Assembly (NCBI RefSeq): GCF_003182485.1
Contig: NZ_QGTX01000001.1
Location: 1,818,001 to 1,882,000 of the forward strand
Reading direction: 5' to 3'
Length of the DNA stretch: 64,000 nt
From: Geodermatophilus normandii
Lineage (GTDB): Bacteria > Actinomycetota > Actinomycetes > Mycobacteriales > Geodermatophilaceae
In this document: positions 18,837 through 26,208 of the stretch, piece after piece
Position numbering within the stretch: the stretch's first letter is position 1
Layout of the letters: each line of letters starts with the position of its first letter
The notes under the pieces: generated by a model
What the model saw: only the letters and a program-made list of their open reading frames with translations
What the model was told of the DNA's origin: nothing
Databases searched by the model: none
Program-made: the position numbers and the translations under genes

Positions 18837-20360
18837 ATGCGGACGGCGATCGTCCTGCTGTTCCTGCTCGCGCTGGCCGCCATCCCCGGGTCGCTGCTGC
18901 CGCAGCGCTCGCTGTCGCAGAGCAACGTCGCCCAGTACTTCACCGACCACCCGACGCTCGCGCCGCTGCTCGACCGGCTGTACCTCTTCGACGTCTTCAG
19001 CTCGCCGTGGTTCGCCGCGGTCTACCTGCTGCTGTTCGTCTCCCTCATCGGCTGCGTGCTGCCGCGCGCCCTCGAGCACGCCCGCGCGCTGCGCACCGCA
19101 CCGCCGCCGGCCCCGCGCCGGCTGACCCGGCTGCCCGACTCCGCGGAGCTGGCCACCGCGCTGCCGGCCGCAGCCGCTCTCGACACGGTCGAGGAGGAGC
19201 TGCGCGTGCGCCGCTACCGCGTCGTCCGGCGCGAGCGGGCCCTGTCCTCCTCCGCCGGGTCCAGCGGCACGACCGCGGAGCTGTCGGCCGAGAAGGGCGC
19301 GCTCAAGGAGACCGGCAACCTGGTCTTCCACCTGGCGCTGGTCGGCCTCCTGCTGGCGCTGGCCGGCGGCAAGCTCTGGGGCTACGAGGGCAGCATCCTG
19401 GTCACCGAGGGCCAGCGGTTCTGCAACTCCTTCCAGCAGTACGACACGTACTCCTCCGGCGCGCTCGTCGAGGGCAGCGACCTCACGCCGATCTGCGTCG
19501 GCCTCGGCGACTTCCGCGCCGAGTACGAGGAGGACCTCACCGCGTCCTCCTTCACCGCGGACATCACCTACGGCGCCCCCGGCGAGGACGGCCGGCCCAC
19601 GACGATCGGCGTCAACGACCCGCTGCGCGTCGACGGCGACCGCGTCTACGTCACCGGCCACGGGTTCAGCCCGACGTTCACCGTCACCCGGCCCGACGGC
19701 TTCCGCATCGACGACGTCTCGGCGCCCTTCCTGCCCACCGACCAGCGCACCCTCGCCAGCGAGGGCGCGCTCAAGCTCCCCGACCTCGGCGCCGGCACCG
19801 ACGACCAGTTCGCGCTGCAGGGCTTCTTCGCGCCCACCGGGCTGACGCAGGGCGGCATCCTGACCTCGATCGACCCGCGGCCGCTGGCACCGCAGGTGGC
19901 GGTCGTGGCCTACCAGGGCTACCTCGGCCTGGACTCCGGCCTGCCGCAGTCGGTGTACTCGCTCGACGCCTCGCAGATCGAGCGCGGCCGGCTCACCGAG
20001 GTGGGCCGGAGCAACCTGTCGGTCGGGGAGTCGCTGACCCTCCCCGACGGGACGACGGTGACCTTCACCGGCTACAAGGAGTTCGCCGCCCTGCAGTTCT
20101 CGCACGACCCGGGACAGGTGTGGGTGCTCGCCGCGGCGATCGCCGTGCTCGCCGGCCTGCTCGGCATGCTGCTGCTGCGCCGGGAGCGGGTCTTCGCCCG
20201 CGCCGCCGACCGGCCCGGGGACGGCGGTACCGTCCTGGAGGTCGCCGCCCTGACCCGCGGCAGCGGCGACAGCGCACCGCGCTTCACGGCGCTCACCGAC
20301 GACCTGCGGACGGCCCTGGCCGCCCGTGCCGCACCCCCGACCGGAGGCACACCCGCGTGA
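18837..20360 (+). CDS. resB: ResB-like cytochrome c biogenesis protein, N-terminus probably frameshifted
   Basis: Half of the system II heme-cytochrome c ligase. The protein from this ATG has 507 residues: membrane helices near residues 3-20, 60-77 and 155-175, a large extracytoplasmic domain, and a final helix near residue 430. Upstream in the same frame the codons still give sensible protein (SGLRRTGAFLLRQWRRLTAM) but no start codon. A GTG at 18724, overlapping the ccdA stop, lies one frame away. One extra C in the C-rich run around 18746-18763 would join them and add about 38 residues. I read this as a sequencing error. Confidence 0.88.
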   Translation: MRTAIVLLFLLALAAIPGSLLPQRSLSQSNVAQYFTDHPTLAPLLDRLYLFDVFSSPWFAAVYLLLFVSLIGCVLPRALEHARALRTAPPPAPRRLTRLPDSAELATALPAAAALDTVEEELRVRRYRVVRRERALSSSAGSSGTTAELSAEKGALKETGNLVFHLALVGLLLALAGGKLWGYEGSILVTEGQRFCNSFQQYDTYSSGALVEGSDLTPICVGLGDFRAEYEEDLTASSFTADITYGAPGEDGRPTTIGVNDPLRVDGDRVYVTGHGFSPTFTVTRPDGFRIDDVSAPFLPTDQRTLASEGALKLPDLGAGTDDQFALQGFFAPTGLTQGGILTSIDPRPLAPQVAVVAYQGYLGLDSGLPQSVYSLDASQIERGRLTEVGRSNLSVGESLTLPDGTTVTFTGYKEFAALQFSHDPGQVWVLAAAIAVLAGLLGMLLLRRERVFARAADRPGDGGTVLEVAALTRGSGDSAPRFTALTDDLRTALAARAAPPTGGTPA

Positions 20361-21319
20361 CCGCCGACCAGCTGTCCGGACTGTCGGACACCCTGTTCTC
20401 GACCAGCGTCGGCCTGTACTCCCTGGCCGTCGTCGCGTTCGCCGCCCAGCTGGCCTTCGGCCGCCGTCCGGCGCCCGCCCGCGCGCTGGTCGGCGCCGGT
20501 GCCCCGGCCGACGGGCTGCCCCCCGTGACGGCGGACGGCGTCCCCGCCGACCCGCCGGCGGTGCGCCGCTGGGGCCAGGTGGCCATGCTGCTCACCGTCC
20601 TCGGCGCGCTCACCCACACCGGGGTCCTCGTCACCCGCGGGCTGGCCCTGGACCGGTTGCCCTGGGGCAACATGTACGAGTTCGCCACCGCGGTCGTGCT
20701 GGTCGCCGTCGTGGCCTTCGTCGTGCTCGCCGTCCGCTCGCCGGGCCTGCGGCACCTCGGGCTGTTCGTCCTGGCGCCGGTCGTGGTCAGCCTGGTGGCC
20801 ATCGGGCTGTTCCTCTACGTCGAGGGCGCCCCGCTGGTGGCGGCGCTGCGCTCGAGCTGGCTGGCCGTGCACGTGACGACGGCGATCCTCGGCTTCGGCG
20901 TCTTCTTCGTCAGCGGCATCGCCAGCGTGCTCTACCTGGTCCGCAGCCGGTTCGAGGCCCGTGGCGGCGACGCGTCGTCGTCGCGGCTGGTCGCCCGGAT
21001 CCCCTCGGCCGCCACGCTGGACCGCGTCGCGCACCGCACCGCCGTCTTCGGCTTCCCGATCTGGACCTTCGCCGTCATCGCCGGCGCCATCTGGGCCGAG
21101 AGCGCCTGGGGCCGCTTCTGGGGCTGGGACCCCAAGGAGACCTGGGCCTTCATCGCGTGGGTGGTCTACGCCGCCTACCTGCACGCCCGGACGACGGCGG
21201 GCTGGCGCGGGCGCCCCGCGGCGTGGGTCAACGTGGTGGGCCTCGGCGTGATGGTCTTCAACCTGCTCTACGTGAACATGGTGTCCTCGGGGCTGCACAG
21301 CTACGGCGGTGTCACCTGA
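20357..21319 (+). CDS. ccsB: Cytochrome c biogenesis protein CcsB (ResC-like)
   Basis: The other half of the system II cytochrome c synthase, handling heme export and ligation with ResB. The 320-residue polytopic protein has the tryptophan-rich WWD-type motif WGRFWGWDPKETWAF and conserved histidines on either side (HVTTAILGFGVFF upstream, SSGLHSYGG at the end). The GTG start overlaps the resB stop (GTGA). It closes the operon that runs from rex or hemA. Confidence 0.95.
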   Translation: MTADQLSGLSDTLFSTSVGLYSLAVVAFAAQLAFGRRPAPARALVGAGAPADGLPPVTADGVPADPPAVRRWGQVAMLLTVLGALTHTGVLVTRGLALDRLPWGNMYEFATAVVLVAVVAFVVLAVRSPGLRHLGLFVLAPVVVSLVAIGLFLYVEGAPLVAALRSSWLAVHVTTAILGFGVFFVSGIASVLYLVRSRFEARGGDASSSRLVARIPSAATLDRVAHRTAVFGFPIWTFAVIAGAIWAESAWGRFWGWDPKETWAFIAWVVYAAYLHARTTAGWRGRPAAWVNVVGLGVMVFNLLYVNMVSSGLHSYGGVT

Positions 21320-21435
21320 CTCCCGACGCGTTCGTCCCACCCGCCTCGCGTGTCACTCGGGTGAGGGTGGACGGGGGCGGGTTCCCGCCGGCCCGTGTTC
21401 CGATGTGCGCATGACTGCTCGTGCGGGGGGCCGCC

Positions 21436-21771
21436 GTGGGTAGGCACACAGCCTCCGACGGAGCCGGGACCGACCCGATCGTGGCCGCCGCGCTGGCGTC
21501 CCAGCCCGACGGGACGCCGGCCACCCGGCACGCGCCCGGGACCGCGCAGGGGACCGAGGGTGACCTGGGCTGGCCCGGGGACACCACCACCGGCGGCGGG
21601 CTCGGCTGGCCCGGCTCCACCGACCGGGCCCCGGCCGACGAGGAGCCCGGGACCGACGCGACCGCACGCATGGCGGCCGTCCCGGCCGTGCCGGGCACGG
21701 GAGCCGGCGGCGAGCCCGAGCCGCCCGGGCCGCGCGGCTGGCGCCGTCTCTTCGGCGGCACCGCCGCCTGA
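21436..21771 (+). CDS. Small hypothetical protein, Gly/Pro-rich
   Basis: About 111 residues beginning MGRHTASDGAGTDPIVAAAL if the GTG at 21436 is used; GTG 21421 in the same frame would add five residues. The middle holds two LGWPG repeats (GDLGWPGD, GLGWPGST) in a Gly/Pro/Thr-rich stretch, and it ends GWRRLFGG. There is no membrane segment or known domain. I do not recognise the family. It starts about 115 bp after ccsB and its stop codon directly abuts a repeat element. Confidence 0.6.
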   Translation: MGRHTASDGAGTDPIVAAALASQPDGTPATRHAPGTAQGTEGDLGWPGDTTTGGGLGWPGSTDRAPADEEPGTDATARMAAVPAVPGTGAGGEPEPPGPRGWRRLFGGTAA

Positions 21772-21798
21772 GGAAGGACCCCGCTGCCCCCCACCCCT

Positions 21799-22029
21799 CG
21801 CACGCTCGGGGCGGGACCCTGCAGCGGGGCCGCCCGCCCAGCTCGTCGCAGGCTCGGGCGGGACCCTGCAGCGGGGCCGCCCGCCCAGCTCGTCGCAGGC
21901 TCGGGGCGGGACCCTGCAGCGGGGCCGCCCGCCCAGCTCGTCGCAGGCTCGGGGCGGGACCCTGCAGCGGGGCCGCCCGCCCAGCTCGTCGCACGCTGGG
22001 GGCGGGACCCTGCAGCGGGGCCGCCCGGC
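21799..22029. repeat. Tandem 48-bp repeat array, about 4.8 copies
   Basis: Near-identical 48-bp units start at 21799, 21847, 21894, 21942 and 21990; the second is 47 bp through loss of one G and the last is partial. Each contains a C-rich arm, a loop like TCGCAGGCTC, a GGGGCGGG arm and CCCTGCAGCGGGGCC. Single, diverged relatives occur at 25177, 32344 and 52222. The array lies between two convergent genes, starting beside the stop codon of the first. There are no unique spacers, so it is not a CRISPR array. Confidence 0.9.
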
Positions 22030-22039
22030 AGGCTGCGCG

Positions 22040-22246
22040 CTAGGCGGGGGAGTCGTCTCGGCGCACGCGGCGGGCGAGCTCGCGGAGGAACTCGGGATCG
22101 TCGTCGGGCGCCACCGGGCGGACCGGATCCGCGGGCCTCGGGCGGCTCGCCGGCCGCGGCGCGCGCAGCCCGCGCCCGGCGACGGCGGTCGCCCGCACGA
22201 CGAGGACGACCACGACCAACGCCACCACCAGCAGCACGACCGGCAC
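22040..22246 (-). CDS. Small single-pass membrane protein
   Basis: A 68-residue protein. An N-terminal membrane helix (VPVVLLVVALVVVVLVVRATA) is followed by a basic, Pro/Arg-rich linker and an acidic then basic end with APDDDPEFLRELARRVRRDD. The GTG start has GAGGAGGGGGAG just upstream on the minus strand. Function unknown; I do not recognise it beyond a small actinobacterial membrane protein. It is divergent from the Lrp-type regulator, with about 108 bp between starts, and its 3' end lies beside the tandem repeat. Confidence 0.7.
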   Translation of the reverse strand: MPVVLLVVALVVVVLVVRATAVAGRGLRAPRPASRPRPADPVRPVAPDDDPEFLRELARRVRRDDSPA

Positions 22247-22354
22247 CCGGCTCCCCCTCCTCGACCACGTCCCTCCCGTCCAGGGTACGAGCGCGGGGAT
22301 ACTCGGGGAGCGGGCCGCGACCGGATCCGCCCACGACCAGGACGGAGCGCCCCC

Positions 22355-22792
22355 ATCGACGCCGTCGACCGGCAGCTGATCGACCTGCTGCGCGCCAACG
22401 GCCGCGCCAGCTACGCCGAGCTCGCCCGGCAGGTCGGGCTCTCCGCGCCGGCGGTGCACGAGCGCGTCGGCAAGCTGGAGGCCTCCGGGGTCGTCACCGG
22501 CTACCGCGCCGTCGTCGACCCGGCCGCCCTCGGGCTGGACGTGACCGCGCTGGTCGGCGTGATCGAGAGCGACGCCGTCGACGACACCGGCGTCGAGGCC
22601 GCGCTGCGGCAGATGCCCGAGGTGGAGGACTGCTGGCGGGTCGCCGGCAGCGAGGGCTACGTCCTCAAGGTCCGGGTGACCGACATCCCGGCACTGGAGG
22701 CCGCCATCAACGCGTTGAACAGGATCGAGGGCGTCGCCCGCACCCGCACGACCGTCGTGCTCTCCACCAAGTGGGAGGGCCGGACGGGATGA
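22355..22792 (+). CDS. Lrp/AsnC family transcriptional regulator with apparent AUC start
   Basis: A 145-residue regulator. The helix-turn-helix is DRQLIDLLRANGRASYAELA and VGLSAPAVHERVGKLEASG; the ligand-binding RAM domain follows (LGLDVTALVGVIESDA, VEDCWRVAGSEGYVLKVRV). The frame must begin at or just before DAVDRQL, yet no ATG, GTG, TTG or CTG lies there. The codon in place is ATC, seven bases after AGGACGGAG. Either AUC is used or the base call is wrong. Its stop overlaps an ATG of the next open frame. The ligand is unknown. Confidence 0.85.
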   Translation: MDAVDRQLIDLLRANGRASYAELARQVGLSAPAVHERVGKLEASGVVTGYRAVVDPAALGLDVTALVGVIESDAVDDTGVEAALRQMPEVEDCWRVAGSEGYVLKVRVTDIPALEAAINALNRIEGVARTRTTVVLSTKWEGRTG

Positions 22793-22821
22793 CGCCCGAC
22801 CGCACGCAGGAGGACAGCAGC

Positions 22822-23145
22822 ATGGCCCAGAGCACCACCCCGGGCGCGCCCACCGGCGGCCCCGCGACGCCGCCGCGGATCCTGCCGTGGCTGCTCGCCT
22901 ACACGCTGGGCCGGCTGGTCATCGCCGTCGCCCTCATCGCGCTCATCTGGCTGGTCGGCCTGCCCGGCTTCCCGGCGCTGCTGTTCGGCCTGCTGCTGTC
23001 GATGCCGGTGGCGCTGGTCCTGCTGCGCCCGGTGCGCGACCGGCTGACCGAGGGCCTGGCCGCCCGCAGCCTCGCCCGTCGCACCCGCAAGGAGGAGCTG
23101 CGCGCCCGCCTGTCGGGCGACACCACGGGCGACGGGGCCGCCTGA
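22822..23145 (+). CDS. DUF4229 domain-containing membrane protein
   Basis: A 107-residue protein with two close membrane helices (LAYTLGRLVIAVALIALIWL and LLFGLLLSMPVALVLLRPVR) and a basic C-terminus (ARRTRKEELRARL). This matches the small actinobacterial DUF4229 proteins, which are often found beside menaquinone genes. ATG 22822 is chosen with AGGAGG eight bases upstream; ATG 22789, overlapping the regulator stop, is an alternative. It is convergent with menA, with seven bases between stops. Confidence 0.8.
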   Translation: MAQSTTPGAPTGGPATPPRILPWLLAYTLGRLVIAVALIALIWLVGLPGFPALLFGLLLSMPVALVLLRPVRDRLTEGLAARSLARRTRKEELRARLSGDTTGDGAA

Positions 23146-23152
23146 GCTCCGC

Positions 23153-24025
23153 TCAGCCCGACAGGGCCAGCCCCGCGCCGAGCAGCACGCCGGTGGCGAG
23201 GGTGAGCAGCCCGGTGGCCTGCAGCGCGGCGATCAGCGCCGGCCCGCGGCCGCCGGAGAGCACCACCCGCGACGGCGGCACCGCCAGCGGCACGGCGACC
23301 AGCGCGAGCAGCGCCTCCGGCCGCCCGATCCCGATCGCCACGACGACGGCGAAGGCGGCGGCGAGCAGCCCGACGTAGCACAGCCGGGTGGCGCGGTCGC
23401 CGAGCAGCACCGCGAGCGTGCGCTTGCCCACCCGGGCGTCGCCCTCGACGTCGCGCAGGTTGTTGACCACCAGCAGCGCCGTCGACAGCAGCCCGATCGG
23501 CACGGCGGCGGCCAGCGCCAGTCCCTCGACCCGGCCGGTCTGCACGAACGTCGTCCCGGCGACGGCGACCAGGCCGAAGAAGACGAAGACGAACACCTCG
23601 CCCAGCGCCCGGTAGCCGTAGGGCAGCGGCCCGCCGGTGTAGGTCCAGGCGGCGGCGATGCACACCGCGCCGACGGCGACCAGCCACCAGCTCGACAGCG
23701 CCGCGAGCACGAGCCCCGCGACCGCCGCGACGGCGAAGGCCAGCAGCGCCGCGAGCAGGACCGCCCGGGCCGAGGCCGCGCCCGAGCCGACCAGCCGCAT
23801 CGGCCCGACCCGGTCGGCGTCGGTGCCGCGCTTGCCGTCGGAGTGGTCGTTGGCGTAGTTGACCGCCACCTGCAGCGCGAGCGCGACCAGCAGCGCCAGC
23901 ACCGCGGGCCCGGGCCGGAACCCGCCGAGCGCGGCCGCCGCGCCGGTGCCCACGAGCACCGGCGCGAGGGCCGCGGGCAGGGTGCGGGGCCGGGCGCCGG
24001 CGACCCACTGCGCGGGGGTGGCCAC
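23153..24025 (-). CDS. menA: 1,4-dihydroxy-2-naphthoate polyprenyltransferase
   Basis: Integral membrane UbiA-family enzyme that attaches the polyprenyl tail to dihydroxynaphthoate, giving demethylmenaquinone. The 290-residue protein has the first Asp-rich motif in NYANDHSDGKRGTDADRVGP and the second in NNLRDVEGDARVGKRTLAVL, with about eight or nine helices. The GTG start overlaps the last base of the menE stop on the same strand, so menE and menA are coupled. The tail donor may come from the polyprenyl synthase at 51163. Confidence 0.95.
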   Translation of the reverse strand: MATPAQWVAGARPRTLPAALAPVLVGTGAAAALGGFRPGPAVLALLVALALQVAVNYANDHSDGKRGTDADRVGPMRLVGSGAASARAVLLAALLAFAVAAVAGLVLAALSSWWLVAVGAVCIAAAWTYTGGPLPYGYRALGEVFVFVFFGLVAVAGTTFVQTGRVEGLALAAAVPIGLLSTALLVVNNLRDVEGDARVGKRTLAVLLGDRATRLCYVGLLAAAFAVVVAIGIGRPEALLALVAVPLAVPPSRVVLSGGRGPALIAALQATGLLTLATGVLLGAGLALSG

Positions 24026-25160
24026 TAGCGCGTCCCGCCGAGCCGGGCGGCGACGCCGCGGCGGTCGGGCTTGCCGGTGTGCAGCGTGGGCACCGCCTCG
24101 ATCAGGTGCAGCTCGCGCGGCGCGGACGGGCCGCCCAGCCGGTCGGACACCCACGGCCGCAGCGCCGCGAGGTCGGGCGCGGCGCCGGGTGCCGCGACGA
24201 CGGCGGCGACCACCCGCTGCCCCACTCGTCGTCGGGCCGGCCGAAGACCACGGCGTCGGCGACGGACGGGTGCTCGCGCAGCGCGCCCTCGACCGCCTGC
24301 GGGGCGACGTTCACCCCGCCGGTCACCACGACGTCGTCGAGCCGGCCGAGGACGGTCAGCCGCCCGTCGGGGCCGACGGTGCCGGCGTCGCGGGTGCGGA
24401 ACTCCCCGCCGGTGAAGGCGGCGGCCGTGCCGTCGGGGTCGCGCCGGTAGCCGAGCGCCAGCACCGGGCCGGCGAGCGCGATGCCCTGCCCGTCCACGCG
24501 CACCCGCACGCCCTCGAGGGGGACGCCGTCGTAGACGCAGCCGCCGGCGGTCTCGGTCATGCCGTAGGTGGTCACGACCGCGACACCGGCCTCGCGCGCC
24601 CGCGCCAGGAGGGCCGGGTCGGTCGCCGCGCCGCCCACGAGGACGACGTCGAACGCGCGCAGCGCGGCGGTCGCCGAACCGAGGTGGCGGCGCAGCTGCG
24701 TGGGGACCAGCGCGGTGTAGCGGCGGCCGGCGGGCATCCGCGCGACCGCGGCGGCCAGGTCCTCGCCGGGTGCGGGCACGGTCGGGACGGTGCCGCCGAG
24801 GACGGACCGGACCAGCACCTGCAGCCCGGCGATCGCCGACACCGGGAGGGTCAGCAGCCAGGCGCCCGGCCCGCCGAGCCGGTGGTGCGTGGCCGCGGCC
24901 GAGGCGGCCAGTGCCGACGCCGGGAGGAGCACCCCCCGCCCGCCGCCGGTCGACCCGGAGGTGACGACGACGAGGTCGGCGCCCTCCTCGAGCGGCTCGT
25001 CCGGCGCGAGGACCCCGCGGGCCGCGGCGGCGGGCGGTCCGGACGGGAGGACGGCCAGCGGCGCGGCGCCGTCGAGGGCGGCGCGGACGGCGGGCAGCAC
25101 CGTGCCGAGCAGGGTGTCGGGGGTGTCCGGCGCGGGGAGGACGGTCAGCTGCCGGGGCAC
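24025..25160 (-). CDS. menE: o-Succinylbenzoate-CoA ligase, frameshifted
   Basis: Adenylate-forming enzyme that makes o-succinylbenzoyl-CoA. The frame from GTG 25160 reads well through VVVTSGSTGGGRGVLL, VVTTYGMTETAGG and VVFGRPDDEWG, then leaves the family at 24220-24223 on the plus strand. One frame over, the rest is intact (QRVVAAVVAAPGAAPDLAAL, then TLHTGKPDRRGVAARL with the catalytic lysine). One missing base in a run of four C joins them. I treat it as a sequencing error; a true mutation would block menaquinone synthesis unless rescued. About 378 residues when corrected. Confidence 0.88.
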
Positions 25161-25176
25161 GTCGGACCAGGCTACC

Positions 25177-25234
25177 GAAAGGACCTCCTGCCCCCGCCGC
25201 TCGCAGGCTCGCGGCGGGCCCCTGCAGGCGGGCC
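25177..25234. repeat. Dispersed intergenic hairpin element, copy 2
   Basis: Reads GAAAGGACCTCCTG, then the perfect 8-bp stem CCCGCCGC/GCGGCGGG around a 10-base loop TCGCAGGCTC, then CCCCTGCAGGCGGG. It occupies most of the 88 bp between the divergent menE and menC starts. The stem differs from the copy at 32344 by compensating changes. Confidence 0.75.
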
Positions 25235-25235
25235 A

Positions 25236-25241
25236 TACGCT
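25236..25241 (+). promoter_or_regulatory. menC -10 element, probably leaderless
   Basis: TACGCT ends seven bases before the GTG start of menC and no Shine-Dalgarno sequence precedes that start. This spacing places the transcription start at or next to the GTG, the pattern of actinobacterial leaderless mRNA. Confidence 0.6.
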
Positions 25242-25248
25242 GGCGGGC

Positions 25249-26208
25249 GTGATCACCGTCGCCGGCCTCCCCGCGGGGATCGACCGGGTGGCGGTGTGGT
25301 CGGTGCCGATGCGCACGCGCTTCCGCGGCATCGACGTCCGCGACGGCGTGCTGGTGCGCGGCCCGGCCGGCTGGGGCGAGTTCTCCCCGTTCTGGGACTA
25401 CGGCGTGACCGAGAGCCGGCGCTGGTGGGCGGCCGCGGCGGAGGCGGCCCTCGAGGGCTGGCCCGCGCCGGTGCGCTCGTCCGTGCCGGTCAACGTGACC
25501 GTCCCCGCCGTGGACGCCGACCGCGCGCACGCGATCGTGACGGCGTCGGGCTGCCGCACGGCGAAGGTCAAGGTCGCCGAGCCGGGCCAGACCGCCGCCG
25601 ACGACCGGGCCCGCGTGGAGGCCGTCCGCGACGCCCTCGGCCCCGCCGGAGCGGTCCGGGTGGACGCCAACGCCGCCTGGGACGTCGACACCGCGGTCGC
25701 GCGGATCCGGGAGCTGGACCGGGTGGGCCTGGAGTACGTCGAGCAGCCCTGCGCCACCCTGGCCGAGCTCGCCGTGCTGCGCCGCCGCGTCGACGTCCGG
25801 ATCGCCGTGGACGAGGGCGTGCGCGGCGCCGGCGACCCGCTCGGCGTCGACCTGCGGGAGGCCGGTGACGTCGTCGTCCTCAAGGTGCAGCCGCTGGGCG
25901 GGGTGCGCGCGGCGCTGCGGGTGGCCGAGGCGCACGGCCTGCCGTGCGTGGTGTCGTCGGCGCTGGAGTCCTCGGTGGGCATCGCCGCGGGCGTGGCGCT
26001 GGCCGCCGCGCTGCCGGAGCTCCCCTTCGCCTGCGGCCTGGCCACGGTCGCGCTGCTCGACGGCGACGTCACCGGCGCCCCGCTGCTGCCCGTCGACGGC
26101 GCGCTGCCGGTGGCCCGTCCCGAGCCCGACCGGCTGGCCGGCGTCCCGGCCCCCGACGACGTGGCCGCGCGGTGGGCGCAGCGGCTCGGTGCGGTGCTCG
26201 CCGCGTGA
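25249..26208 (+). CDS. menC: o-Succinylbenzoate synthase
   Basis: Enolase-superfamily dehydratase of the menaquinone pathway. The 319-residue protein shows the KxK lysines in TAKVKVAEPG, metal ligands in RVDANAAWD, LEYVEQPC and IAVDEGV, and the late lysine in VVLKVQPLGG. The short form of about 320 residues is usual in actinobacteria. The GTG start is preceded by TACGCT and no ribosome site. It overlaps menD by four bases (GTGA). Confidence 0.95.
   Translation: MITVAGLPAGIDRVAVWSVPMRTRFRGIDVRDGVLVRGPAGWGEFSPFWDYGVTESRRWWAAAAEAALEGWPAPVRSSVPVNVTVPAVDADRAHAIVTASGCRTAKVKVAEPGQTAADDRARVEAVRDALGPAGAVRVDANAAWDVDTAVARIRELDRVGLEYVEQPCATLAELAVLRRRVDVRIAVDEGVRGAGDPLGVDLREAGDVVVLKVQPLGGVRAALRVAEAHGLPCVVSSALESSVGIAAGVALAAALPELPFACGLATVALLDGDVTGAPLLPVDGALPVARPEPDRLAGVPAPDDVAARWAQRLGAVLAA

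Noticed and set aside
21799..22029. CRISPR-like array.
   Set aside because: The units are contiguous 48-bp repeats without unique spacers, and no cas genes are nearby.
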